The notes under the pieces are model-generated. The model was given only the letters and a program-made list of their open reading frames with translations, was not told the DNA's origin and searched no databases. A DNA stretch of 64,000 nt from Didymella arachidicola (lineage: Eukaryota; Ascomycota; Dothideomycetes; Pleosporales; Didymellaceae): NCBI GenBank assembly GCA_016630955.3, contig CM049991.1:248001-312000 (forward strand), given 5' to 3'. Of this stretch, positions 33,777 through 45,292 are shown piece by piece (within the stretch, counting starts at the first letter, position 1; each line of letters begins with the position of its first letter). Made by a program: the position numbers and the translations under genes.

Positions 33777-34196
33777 ATGCAAGGGAAGACGAGCAGGAAT
33801 GATAGAAAGTGCACTTTTTAGATAATGTTGGATCGCATTGCAACAATACTGCATTTATCAACGCCTGAGGCGCTATTGAATTGACTGATTTGTAGCTCAG
33901 CGAAGACCGTTCTATGCCCGGCGAGCAACCCCACACTACCCACACCCGACTTTGAAGTGGTCCAGAACCGAACCAGCGTAGTTAATAGATTGCAATCTTC
34001 GAGATTTCCAAAGTCTGCAGATTTTGTTCATCTCGATTCTGAAGCCCTCTCACAATGTTCAGATCTGAGCAATTGATCCCAGCTTCCTGCGGCGATACTA
34101 AGTAGTGCCTGATTGGCGTGGACCCACGTCCGGCCGAGCATATTGCGGTTACCTTCGACTTGACGCGTCAATAATCCACGACACACGGGCACCAGC
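33777..34196. other. Intergenic region phosphotransferase/Gemin2-like
   Basis: 420 bp between two plus-strand genes; no gene, repeat or RNA is seen. Confidence 0.5.
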
Positions 34197-35913
34197 ATGG
34201 CAGGACCACGTACTAATTTAGCTGTAACGAAAGACGGCGAGATCTATAACAAGTTACAGCGACCAAACGACTTTCTCCATCAAGCAGCAGCTTCGAAGCA
34301 GGCAAAGGAGCGCAAGCGCGAGTACGAAGATGTAGACACGCCTGTCACAGGGTCTTCTACGGGAAGTAAGCGCGCGAAAACGCTGCCTACAGGACATGCA
34401 TTAAAGGTAGCCCAGTCGCCAAATGACAGAAGCGGCCAGCACCGAGGTGGAGGTCCGATGGCAGAATGCGGCATGCGTACGACTCTGCCAATCGACGAAG
34501 AAGAAGCACAGTACTCGGACGATTCTTTGGGGGACGCGTTAGCGTATCTCCGCAACGTGAGGTGAGGGGTCCGCGTTTTGTTTCTCGTTAATCAATCTTT
34601 GAGATTATTCTGCTCACTGCGTCTGTGTAACTAGGTCAGAAGCATCTGCGATCCCTCATCTTCTCGTTGCTACGAACGAGCCGTCAGAGACGATCACCAA
34701 GGGACCCCAAGCACCAACAGACGATATCGACCGGTATACCTTCTATCGAGATGGGACGTGGATCGCAATTGATGAGAGCTATGAAGCTGCGAACGACGAC
34801 GACGACGACCATGAGCCTGACGATCCGAATCCAAAGGACGTATACTACAAACAGCTTGTGAAAAGCTTCGAGGCCCTTCGTCAAGCCCTGAGTCAACTCG
34901 GATCCTCTGTGACGCCCCAGCAGCCTGCTGACTCGAAACGCTTATCGTCGACTAAACCGCCGTCCAATCGACATGAATGGCTATACACAATCGACCGAGA
35001 GTATCCGATACCGAGCCAGATACATCAGCTGAACGAGACGAGCGTCAGGCGGGGTCTCGAATACTGTGCCCATGCATTGGATCGTTTTGAAACGATCTCT
35101 AGTCAGAAAAGCTGCTGGATCTGGACGTTACTCGCACTGTCCGGCGATGTTGGAACGATGGACTCTCAGAAGATGAGTTACATTAGAGATCTTGGGACCA
35201 AAGCTGGCGATATGAGTCTCGCTTTGCGCTCGAGGTTGACACGGCAGGCTGAGGCGCCTCAGAATGACTTTCACCAGAAAGACTCGGCGAGCTTTAAGCA
35301 TAATGGTGAAACAGGAGCAGCTCGCTACAAGTGTTGCACGGATGCCAGCGAAGCGCATACGGGGTACGTACAATGTCGAGTCAGTGAACATCTACACTCA
35401 AAGGCGACAGCGACACCTGACGACAACTCTAATCTCGCCAGCTCTGGTACCCCAGAGCTCTTGACCATCGCCCAGGAGGAAGCTCCTGCTGAGAAGCACG
35501 ATGACACTCTTGAGCGTGCACGCGCGCGTTTGCTTGCACAGCTTGGTGACAATCTGGTGCAAACTGGCATACCAATATCAGATCCTGACACAGGTGACAT
35601 TCACCCACAACATCCTGCACAGCATGATTCAGAACCGGATGACTCAGATACCGAGGTCAAAGTCCGCGCAATACCATCGCGGGCGGAAGCTGAAAGGCAG
35701 CGTCAGCTGATGCGTGCGCAGAGCTCAGTTACGGCAAGCTGGGAGACACAGCCGCCGGTCACAGAACCATCGACCACCACACACTCCGTTGAATCTGTGG
35801 ACAATTCAGATAAATTTGACTTGAACACACGGGTGACCATTGACATGATCCTGACTGTGGTTGCGGAGTGCTACGGGCAAAGAGATTTGCTCACGTTTCG
35901 AAAGCCTTGGTAG
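34197..35913 (+). CDS. Gemin2/SIP1/Brr1-like snRNP assembly protein
   Basis: Gemin2 (SIP1; Brr1 in yeast) holds Sm proteins during spliceosomal snRNP assembly. Exons are 34197-34561 and 34635-35913 with a 73-nt intron, giving 547 residues. The N-terminus MAGPRTNLAVTKDGEIYNKL is followed by a charged region and an acidic run of Asp (ANDDDDDHEPDDP). The helical core is best seen in HEWLYTIDREYPIPSQIHQL, ETSVRRGLEYCAHALDRF, CWIWTLLALSGDVGTMDSQK and MSYIRDLGTKAG. This matches the arrangement of the Gemin2 C-terminal domain. The end, VTIDMILTVVAECYGQRDLL, is also conserved in fungal members as I remember them. The long variable insert before it is Ser/Asp-rich. The family call is moderate, because fungal members are divergent. 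Confidence 0.65.
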
Positions 35914-36144
35914 GTATTCGTGGCCAGGTCTTTACTATCTTCGCTCAAAAGGATCTGCCTGACAGACGTACCCGTGGTAGACACCCTAATCAATTAACAA
36001 TTGCAATTACACTTCGCACTACAGTCATCCGTGAATCATTCAATTCATCGAAAGCACGGGCCAAGATTCCCACGCGACTTGCGTCCTCCAACTTTCCTTT
36101 GCACTGACGCGCTTGTCCTTGCCTGTTGAGTCACTTTCTTGCTC

Positions 36145-37843
36145 ATGCGGCTCTTCCCACCCCACTTCGCCTGCCCCGCGCTCCTCCAAAACATCCCGCG
36201 ACACACATTTGTCCGCTACAAATTTACTCGCCTTGCAGCGCCAGCTCGCTCATACCAATCCCGCCGTGTATACAGCGTCCAGTCTTCGATTGGCGCAATT
36301 GATGACGACATGGGCAAAGACGACAAGTCCAAGAATTTCAACTTGAAGGTGCCCAAAGGCACACGAGACTGTACGCCGCGCTCGCAGCTTCTCTTCAGAT
36401 TGTTCGGACAAGATCCAGTTGCTGACGTGACAAGGGACTGGTGAGGATGCTGCCCTCCGCGATCGTCTCTTCGAGACCGTTACCACCGTCTTCAAGCGCC
36501 ACGGCGCCACGACCCTCGATACGCCTGTCTTCGAGCTGAAGGAGATCCTCAGCGGCAAGTACGGAGAAGACTCGAAGCTCATCTACGACCTACAAGACCA
36601 AGGAGGAGAATTGTGTTCGCTGCGGTACGATTTGACAGTCCCGCTCGCACGATGGCTCGCTATGAACCCTAGTGTTCAGAGCTTCAAGCGCTACCAGATT
36701 GCGAAGGTCTACCGCCGTGACCAGCCAGCTATGACGAAGGGCCGCATGAGGGAGTTCTATCAATGCGATTTTGACATTGCTGGCGCGTACGACGCCATGA
36801 TTCCCGACGCCGAAGTCCTCAAGATTGTCAACGATGTCTTCAAGGCCCTTGGATGGGAGTCATACACCATCAAGATGAACCACCGCAAGATTCTGGATGG
36901 CATGTTCAAGGCTGCCGGTGTAAAGGAAGACCTGATCCGGCCGATCAGTTCTGCGGTTGACAAGTTGGACAAGGTGAGAATTACACAGGATGTGTACAAT
37001 TGATGTCATGCTAACTCTACTCAGCTGCCTTGGGCTGAAGTCAAGCAAGAGATGGAGACAAAAGGTCTATCTACAGACATCGCAGATCAAATCGGCGAAT
37101 GGGTGCAACGCAAGGGAGGCGACGACATCATTGAATTTCTCAAATCGGATCCCATACTCTCACAGAATGAGGATGTGAAGAAGGGCATCTCGGACATGGA
37201 GCTGCTTTTCTCCTACCTAGATGCTTTCGACGCGCGGAGCCACGTTTCATTTGACCTGTCCCTGGCTCGTGGTCTCGACTACTACACCGGCCTGATCTAC
37301 GAAGTGGTCACTGAGGGCTCCGCTCCTCAGGGTAAGGGCAAACAGCAAGAAGTCGGTGTTGGGAGCGTTGCCGCGGGAGGTCGCTACGATAACCTAGTGG
37401 GTATGTTCAGCGGAAAGCCGATTCCGTGCGTAGGTATCTCGTTTGGTATCGACCGCATCATCAGCATTCTCAAGGCCCGCGGCGAATCGACGCAGCGAGC
37501 GAAGGACGTTGACGCTTTCGTCATGGCATTTGGTGGAAAGGGGTTCACAGGCATGTTGACAGAACGCATGCAAGTTGCTCAAGAATTATGGGCCTCTGAC
37601 ATCAAAACGGAATTTTCGTACAAGCTGAAGCCAAAGCTGCCGCAGCAGTTCAAGCAAGCTGAGACAGCAGGCGTGCCTTTGGCTGTCATCTTGGGCGAGG
37701 AGGAGCTGAAAGCTGGCAAGGTCAAGATCAAGGTCATGGGCATCACTGATGAGAACAACCCAGAGAAGGACGGTGTGCTCGTTGATAGGACAGACATGGT
37801 GGCTGAAATTCGCAAACGGTTGCCCACTGCCAGCAGCGCATGA
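36145..37843 (+). CDS. HTS1: Histidyl-tRNA synthetase, mitochondrial and cytosolic forms from two starts
   Basis: HisRS charges tRNA-His with histidine. Exons are 36145-36370, 36435-36973 and 37025-37843. The upstream ATG at 36145 gives 527 residues; an in-frame ATG at 36310 gives 472. The 55 extra residues (MRLFPPHFACPALLQNIPRH, then VRYKFTRLAAPARSYQSRR) are Arg-rich with no acidic residue for about 50 positions, a mitochondrial presequence. The second start (MGKDDKSKNFNLKVPKGTRD) begins the cytosolic core. This is the yeast HTS1 arrangement. Class II features are KVYRRDQPAMTKGRMREFYQ (motif 2), the HisRS loop LARGLDYYTGLIYE and GISFGIDRI (motif 3), followed by an anticodon-binding domain. 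The first intron lies directly after TRD. Confidence 0.96.
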
Positions 37844-38211
37844 GAATGCGCTAGGCGATGAGACAAGACAAAAAAGCATAAGATACCCATAGATTTGAAT
37901 GCCTCGGCATGTTCACAATTGGTTGTCTCTGCCCTCACGTCGTGAGCTCGAAACCTCCTGAAAGACTGCATCATACCGGAGGGTTAGCATGCAGCACTTC
38001 TGCGCCATCATGTTCACTGGATACGCTTGTGGATAGATATTGCGGCTTGCGTGCAAAATTTCACCCTGTCATTCTCCAAGGTCTGAAATGGTCGAGTTGT
38101 GGATCTTCGATTCCTGCTACATGATTTATGTACAGTTGACTTCTAAATGAAATGGTGTCCAGGCGTTGGCGTCTGCTCCTCTCAAGCAATTCAGGTGTGG
38201 TGCACAGCAGC
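37844..38211. other. Convergent intergenic region HTS1/small mitochondrial gene
   Basis: 368 bp of 3'-to-3' spacer with no recognisable gene or element. Confidence 0.5.
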
Positions 38212-38846
38212 TTAGTAGCCGTCCTTGCCCCACTTGTTGTATGTGTCGTGGAGCTCCTATAGACAATTTATCAGCCAATGCGCGGAAAGACATAGTCATC
38301 ACGACCACGAAGAGCTGCCATACCTTGGGAAGTGTCACATTGGGAATGACGACCACGTTCAGGGCCGAAGGGGCGTCCTTCTTGATGCTGGTATCACCGC
38401 CGGGGTGGTATTGGTATGGGCTGGAGCCACCAGACTTCCAGGGCTCGCTGTGCTCGGCCTTGGCAACTGTGCGCTCGGACGAGGCGCTGGTGGGAGAGCG
38501 GGCTGCACAGATTCAGCATGAGTTTGATCGCTCGCGCGTGGTTGGACTATCCGGGAAGCTTACAGAAGTGCCAGCCTGCGAGGCCGAAGACACCACTCAT
38601 AATGGCCAGGAGCACCTGTGCAACTCAATTAGCCTCCAATCGCATCCCCCAGCATGTCAGGTGCTCGCTGCATACATAGAGCTCAGGGTCCTTCTTCGCT
38701 CCGGTCTTGAGGGCGTCCTTGCCGGCCTGCCTCTCGGCATGTCCAGAGTCAGAGGCGGCGGCGTTGCTGGCCCAGCGGCGAGCAGGGGCGGCGGCGCGAA
38801 GGCGAGGGGCAGCGCGGAAGGCTGAGCGGGCGGCGAAGGAGGACAT
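38212..38846 (-). CDS. Small mitochondrial single-pass membrane protein, family not named
   Basis: Four exons, 38676-38846, 38564-38615, 38324-38502 and 38212-38256, give 148 residues; introns are 60, 61 and 67 nt with good GT and AG ends. The N-terminus MSSFAARSAFRAAPRLRAAA is a strong mitochondrial presequence and resembles that of COX13. One membrane helix follows (VLLAIMSGVFGLAGWHF), preceded by ALKTGAKKDPELY. The C-terminal part is hydrophilic: AEHSEPWKSGGSSPYQYHPG, then LNVVVIPNVTLPKELHDTYN and KWGKDGY. The layout (presequence, one helix, short conserved tail) resembles supernumerary subunits of respiratory complexes, and I believe orthologues exist across filamentous fungi. I cannot name the complex. 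It diverges from ERF2. Confidence 0.8.
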
Positions 38847-39255
38847 GGTTGCGTCGGTGTGGGTGGGCGTCGACGAGAGTTGCGGAGAGAATGCGTGGTG
38901 GACCGGCGGGACTGACGACAAAGCTGGGCGTCAGTGGTTCGAGCCAAGCTGCGTTCAGCCTCAAGCGGCCTAGCGGGGCCCGGACCTTGCAGCGACCTGA
39001 CAGCAGCTGAGCAGCCCGTGGACCGTCCGAGCATAATCACCGGCCCCTTTGCAATCACACACAACCTTTCTCCAGCGCCCGCTGCTGCCCACGCGCGCCC
39101 TCACCGCGCCACAGAGCCGCTCGCCCTGCGCACCTTCTCTTCCTGTCGCTCCTTGGCACCCTCGCTCCTTCGCTCCTTCCTTGCTAATTCACGCCTTCTC
39201 CCATCCATGTCATGAAGAGTCCAGCCACGACCTTGACCACCGCCACGTTCTGCCC
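38847..39255. promoter_or_regulatory. Divergent promoter of the small mitochondrial gene and ERF2
   Basis: 409 bp between divergent starts; GC-rich near 39060-39200, with pyrimidine tracts (CTTCTCTTCC, CTCGCTCCTTCGCTCC) typical of fungal promoters. Confidence 0.5.
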
Positions 39256-41205
39256 ATGACGACGATCGAACAAAAGCGCAGCTCGACGGGCAGCCGCGTG
39301 CTGGGCTTGACCGGCCCGGTCGGCGAACCGTCGCTGCCTCCTTCACGCCCATCTTCCATTGGAACCGCGCATTCTGGCAGCCACGGACGATGGTCGCAGC
39401 CCACTGCGCCGCGACGGGGAGGGCCCATGAGCGTCGCTGGTAGCCTGGGACAGAGTCGCCCAACGACTGCTGCGAGCAGGACTCATGTGCCATTGGCAGC
39501 ACACGGCTTCTTCCGGCCCATGAGCTCGCAGCGCCTGCAGCAACAGCGCAACCAGCGACCGACCTCTCTTCTTGGCCACACCTCTCTGAATGCCGAAAAC
39601 GCACGCGACTCGATGGCCAGTTCGTATCGCCAGAGCGTGGGCTCTACAGGCACGATGCGCGGCCAACCTACCCTCGGTCTCCACCGCGAAGTCGACCAGC
39701 CTCCACCGTCACGCGGGACTGACATCACCGACCGAGACATGCCCGACCGCACAACCGCAAACTCAACACCAACGGGAGCAGAAACTGTGCGCAGTCGGGA
39801 TGAGAGCATCACTCCGCTCCAGCGGCCTCGACCCCAGCACTTGAACCTCTCCAACCCACACAACAACGATGCTGGCACCCTTCCCACCCCGGGCAAATCA
39901 CCTCGCTCTTTCCGCTCCAGCTTTATGCTTCCCAGCCGCGACGGTCGCTCTGCCCAGATGCGCGTGCACCAGGGTCACGAAAAGTTGACTTCGGCGGAGT
40001 CGTCTCCTAGACTAGACCAGAGAGAGTCTACCAAACAGGCTGTGAAGAGGGAGCTTGGCAAGAACTACCAATACTTCTCCGGCAACACGGCGTTCTGCTG
40101 GGGTGGACGACTTCAAAACACACGGGACCGGCCAGTCAACATTGCAACTGCCATCATGATCATACTGCCGGCTGCGCTCTTCTTCGGTTTCTCGTGCGTA
40201 TCGCTCGCTCCGTTTGGCTCCCCAAATCACACCGCTGACTTATTTACAGAGCACCATGGCTATGGCTTAACGTTTCTCCATCGATACCCATTCTATTCGC
40301 TTACCTGTTTTTAATGTCAATATCTTCGTTTATCCACGCATCTGCTTCCGATCCCGGGGTAAGTATCCCAGCATGCATTCAAGGTTAGATGCTGACCCAT
40401 GTAGATATTACCTCGCAATTTACACCCCTTTGCACCCACTAATCCTAATGAAGACCCTCTGAACCTCGGTCCGCCGACGACCGAGTGGACAATGGTCGTC
40501 TCAGCCACTGGCACCAACGCAGCAATGGAAGTACCGACCAAGTACTGCAAAAGCTGTAACATCTGGCGTCCTCCACGGGCGCATCACTGCCGAATATGTG
40601 ACAATTGTGTTGAGACACAGGACCACCATTGCGTCTGGCTCAACAACTGCGTAGGCCGTCGCAACTATCGTTACTTTTTCGTATTTGTTTGCGCAACAAC
40701 CCTGCTCGGACTGTTTTTGCTGGGAGCAAGTCTGGCGCATATCCTGATCTGGCGCGCAAGAAACGCCACGACCTTCGGTCAGGCAATCGACCGATGGCGT
40801 GTCCCATTTGCAATGGCCGTCTATGGTCTGCTGGGGTGGGCATATCCGTTCAGCCTTGGCGTATACCATCTGTTTCTAGTCGGTAGGGGCGAGACGACGC
40901 GCGAGTATCTGAACTCACACAAATTCATGAAGAAGGATCGACACAGGCCTTTCACGCAGGGGTCGTTGATGAAGAATTGGATCGCGGTCTTGCAACGTCC
41001 GCGCCCACCAACCTATCTACATTTCAAGAGAGAATACGAAGAGGGCGACCAAAGGTTCAACGCTCGCAAAGGCAAGCGTACGGCGCCTCTGGCTGCTGAA
41101 CAACAGGGTGGAGGGTTAGAAATGCAAGATGTCAGCAACAGCCAGGGCTTTCAAGGGCCAGCAGGCCGAGCACTCCGAAGCGCGCATGATGCGAGCACGA
41201 CATAG
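39256..41205 (+). CDS. ERF2: DHHC palmitoyltransferase (Erf2 type)
   Basis: Erf2 attaches palmitate to cysteines of Ras and other proteins at the ER, with partner Erf4/Shr5. Exons are 39256-40193, 40250-40358 and 40405-41205, giving 615 residues. A long Ser/Pro/Arg-rich N-terminus (about 290 residues) precedes four membrane helices: two before the catalytic loop (IATAIMIILPAALFFGF and PILFAYLFLMSISSFIHA) and two after. The DHHC cysteine-rich domain lies at about 397-445: KYCKSCNIWRPPRAHHCRIC, then TQDHHCVWLNNCVGRRNYRY. The TTxE motif is present as GETTREYLNSHKF. Exon 2 encodes the second helix and SDPG. The first ATG in frame was taken. The gene lies 14 kb from the MAT genes. Confidence 0.93.
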
Positions 41206-41760
41206 TGAGCCACAGGCTTGTTTCTCTGTATGTAGTAATGAACCAATTAATGTCTATAACGAGTCAACGGTTGCGAGATAGCCTAATCATGTCAGTGTTT
41301 GTTCGCAGATGCGCCACGATCACGTATGGTATGAGGTCGGAGAGGCTGGTCGTGCAACATGCAAATAAATTTCGATTCTAGGAGAGAGCAGTCAAAATCG
41401 TACAGCGAAATTAAGCTCTCAACTAATCAAACGGAATGCATGGATGGTGACACTGGCGGATCTGGGTAGCCTAATTGGCTGGCTGACTAGCCCAATAATG
41501 TGTACCCTTTGGCTTACCCGTGGATGCTCCTCGTCTCAACCGTCAACTCGCAATCGACCTCGCACCTTGTCGACATGTCGGTCGCGTCTGCACGTACCTC
41601 TGTGCAGGCCTGATTGACCCATCCGCACCTTCTTGGAAGTGCATGCGCGCCTGCCACGCGTGTACTCTGGCACTGTTGCTCCGCGCCCGCGCGACCTCCT
41701 TTGCGCGTCACTGCATCCACACACCGGCCACACGACCCGCTGAGCAGTCCTTCGACGACC
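41206..41760. other. Intergenic region ERF2/ASH1
   Basis: 555 bp between plus-strand genes. AT-rich at first, then C-rich before the ASH1 start; no gene is seen. Confidence 0.5.
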
Positions 41761-44517
41761 ATGGCTGCGCGTGAAGGCTCTCCCGTCTCCACGTCGTCCG
41801 TGCTGTCCAACGACGCGACCCGTCACGCCGCCGTCCGCGCCACGTCCAGCGCATCGCCGCCCATCTCGACACCACCCACGAGCCTCGACGACGGCGCCAG
41901 CGTCATGTCCGAGATTACCAAGCTAGAGCAGATGACGGAGGTGTACGAGGATGCCTCGGTCGGCCTAGCAGCTGATGCGCAACCTGGCACTCCACTTCCC
42001 GCGCAGGATACGCCCGACCGCGAGGCCCGGCGACCTTCTCGAAGTTCGCGCAAATCCGTCGTAACGTACAACGTGCAAATTCTTGCCGGCACTGCCATCC
42101 ACACACCCACCAAATACCTCGAAAAGCATCACACAAATGTCCTGCACGGCTCCCTCGAAGAACTGGCTCCTCGGAGCAATGACTCTCCAGCGAAGAAGAG
42201 GACACCCAAGGCCAGAGCCAGCGTCAATGGTGCCGTGGACTCTGCAGACGAACAGCTCGCCACTGAGTCCGCTCAGGCTGCACGTCGTCGCACCTCGTCC
42301 CGTGGCACCGACCTTCGCAAAGAGGCCTTCCGCAATCTGACTGGGGTTGGTGAGGCTGTGGCAAGTTCATTTGCCGGAGGGAAATCTCTGGTTCAGAAGG
42401 CTCTTCGAAGGACTGCCTCGGATTCCAACCTCAAGTCTACGACATCCTCAGGCAGCCAGGCGTCATCGAGACGCCCACGCACTGCGACAGACACCCCCGA
42501 GGAAGACGACACGGACGCTACGTCAGAGCAGAAAGAATACTTGAAGCCGAAGAGCAAAGCGTGGCTGAAGCAAGGCTTGTACGTCGGCCAGTACCGCGAC
42601 TTCGATGCCCGCATGTCAGAAACACAGAACCGCGCGAAGAAGAGGGCTAGGAAGCAGAAAGAAAATGACGTGCTCCCTCTTCCCATGTTTACCGGAGCGC
42701 GTATGCTGGAGGAAGACCCTCGACACGTGCATCGACATTTCAAGCTCCCTTTCGACACCTACAACCCACTGCCCAGGAAAGTCAAAGTAGATGGCTGGGT
42801 CAAGCTCTCTAAGAGTGCGTACACTCTTTGCTAAACATCTCACCCGTAAGCTAACATCATTTTAGACCGTTTCATCGGTGACGCCTCCGCATTGTGGAAA
42901 CATGACAAGCAGGACTCGTCTCAATGCTACTGCGACCCCGAAGATGGATGCGGAGAGGCCTGTCACAATCGCATAATGGCTTACGAATGCGACAGCAACA
43001 ATTGCAGGCTCACACCAGAAGAATGCGGCAACCGTCCATTCGCGCAGCTCAAACGCCGTGGCAAAGGGAATGGCTATGATTACGGTGTTGAAGTCATGGA
43101 GACCGAAGGGCGCGGCTATGGTGTCCGGGCCATGAGGACTTTCCAACCTCATCAAATCATTGTCGAATATGCTGGCGAAATCATCACACAATCCGAATGC
43201 GAGCGGCGTATGAAGCAGATCTATAAGAAAGACAAGGCAAGTCAGATCGCTCGAGTTGAAAGTCCGAGCTAACGTGAAATAAGTGCTACTATCTTATGAG
43301 CTTCGACAACAAGATGATCATCGATGCCACTCGAGGAACAATCGCGCGATTCGTCAACCACTCTTGTGAACCCAATTGTGAGATGATCAAGTGGACTGTG
43401 GGCGGAGAGCCACGAATGGCTCTATTCGCCGGTTCTCGCGGCGTCATGACTGGCGAGGAATTGACCTACGATTACAACTTCGAGTAAGTTTATCGATACT
43501 CTTTCAGGCACGCTCTAACTCCTTGAAGCCCTTTCTCGCAGAAGAACATCCAAGAGTGTCGCTGTGGTACAGAATCCTGTCGTGGCGTTCTTGGTCCCAA
43601 ACCTAAGAAACCCGTAGAGGAGCGATCCATCGCTTCTTCCTTCATTGCTGGGACCAAGCGCAAGCTTCAGGACTTCCTTGGTTCTGGTCGTGCTCGGTCG
43701 GAAAGCAACGCCGACTCGCCCAAGAAGCGGAAGGCTCACATTGGCAATGCAGTAACCGCGAAGGCCAAAAGCTCCCATGCTTCCTTGAGAGCTGCTCGCG
43801 AACAAGCAGAGGTGGAAGCGGCGGAACATTCTAGGCAAATTGCATCTCGCGAGGATCGCGCCATGAAGCGGTCTACATCTCTGAAAATCTCGAAACGTCT
43901 ACGTCCGATAGTGATGAAGCGCACAGCCCAAGGTACCCTCAAATCAACTAGGACTACGACCATTAGCCTGAAAAGGAAGGTGGTCAAACCTGGCGCGCTG
44001 AAAGCTGTCAACAAATCTGCTCGTACACAGGTCGCTTCACGACGTGCTAACGCCGCACCGAAAGGCAGGAAGGGTCTAGCACCACCAAAGCGACCTAGCA
44101 CACCAGAGTCAGATTCCGATCTTGAAGACGATGACTCTGAAGAAGAAGCATCTCCTAACATTACGCCGGCATCGTTACGCAGTGCGTCCAAGGATGGCAA
44201 AAAGCGTGTCTTCAACTTTGATTCGGACTCGCAGACCACACCTCCTAGGTCTGGCGGAAGTCGTGGCAGTTTCAGGCGCGTGGCCTCTTCCGCCGTCAAG
44301 ACGACAACGACTCGGCAAAAGACAGCTCATCCTCGGGGCTTGCACAGCACCGGTGCAGGTGTTAACAAAGCTTACCATCCCGCACAGAGTAGGGCTCGGA
44401 CTATGAGAGGCAGGTGAGTACTATACAAGCTCAAGGAGTCCACGCTTGGTCCCAATATCTACCATGTCCTTTACATCAGTTGACTAATTTAGATTTCTTC
44501 CAAAGGATCAACGTTGA
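41761..44517 (+). CDS. ASH1: ASH1-type SET-domain histone H3K36 methyltransferase
   Basis: ASH1-type enzymes methylate H3 lysine 36 and in filamentous fungi mark poorly transcribed chromatin. Exons are 41761-42814, 42866-43236, 43284-43483, 43529-44413 and 44493-44517, giving 844 residues. The order is disordered N-terminus, AWS (QCYCDPEDGCGEACHNRIM, ECDSNNCRLTPEECGN), SET (GYGVRAMRTFQPHQIIVEYA, IDATRGTIARFVNHSCEPNC, EELTYDYNFDPF) and post-SET (ECRCGTESCRGVLGPK), then a Lys/Arg/Ser tail of about 280 residues. The NHSCEPNC and ELTYDYNF catalytic motifs are intact. There is no WW or SRI domain, which argues against Set2. The intron at 43237-43283 has a GC donor (AAG|GCAAGT). The last 25-nt exon (FLPKDQR) is supported by a GTGAGT donor and a CTAAT branch; otherwise the protein stops at 44417. 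Confidence 0.92.
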
Positions 44518-45292
44518 GGTTTTTGCTGGCTAAGACTTTCTTCATTGTCATTACGGAATATCCAGTACATTGTGCGTCTCCGGTCTTCAGCTCGTCAGAA
44601 ATCCGCAATAAACATTTGTTATGATAATGCCCATAATGCAATGATACAGTACCTTTGTGGCAAGTGAATGCGATTCTTCTCCAGCATATCTTGGACGCCA
44701 TCCTATACCTGTAACTTTGTTGCCTACACCTGTAACTTTATCGCTCCAGGGTGACGCAGGCGAACCGCAACTAAAAGATCATCGAATTTTCAAAGTCTGC
44801 GCAACGGCCTGTCTTCGTTCTCGGTAGCTTTGAGCTTTATCACAAGCAATTCCACCTCTACGAAGGTTCACTCAATCATGATTCGTACATCAAGCGCCAG
44901 CAGTATGAGGGAAAGTCGTGAGTGTTGACAAGCTCTATAGAAGAACCCATTCCAACATTTGACAGGAGAGGGCGATCCCAGTCCAAAACTATGTACGTTA
45001 TTGACAAAATACCCTCCATTCCCCACACAAGGCTTGTATACATTCCATAAGAGCACGAGCATGATCTCACTGCAGATGTCCCAAAGGAGTCGTACTTTAG
45101 TTGTTTTCCGCCGAATGAAGAATGGAGAGATGGCGATAGTGATCTCTAGGACGCTGAGAATGGAGCGACCCGAGATCGTCAGGCCTTGATGTTTAACAAA
45201 TATAGAGCGAAACGAAATTTGATGTCAGGCCAGGTGGTGTTTCAATCGGTGACTGTCCAGCCCGTGCAATCCCGTATAATCACGCGAGTGAT
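44518..45292. other. Gene-poor AT-rich region right of ASH1
   Basis: 775 bp without a convincing gene. Small open frames have no features or codon bias. It is the downstream flank of the repeat-peptide reading frame. Confidence 0.5.

Noticed and set aside
41614..41760. N-terminal extension of ASH1
   Set aside because: The frame is open upstream, but it contains no ATG before 41761 and its sequence is antisense-like low complexity.
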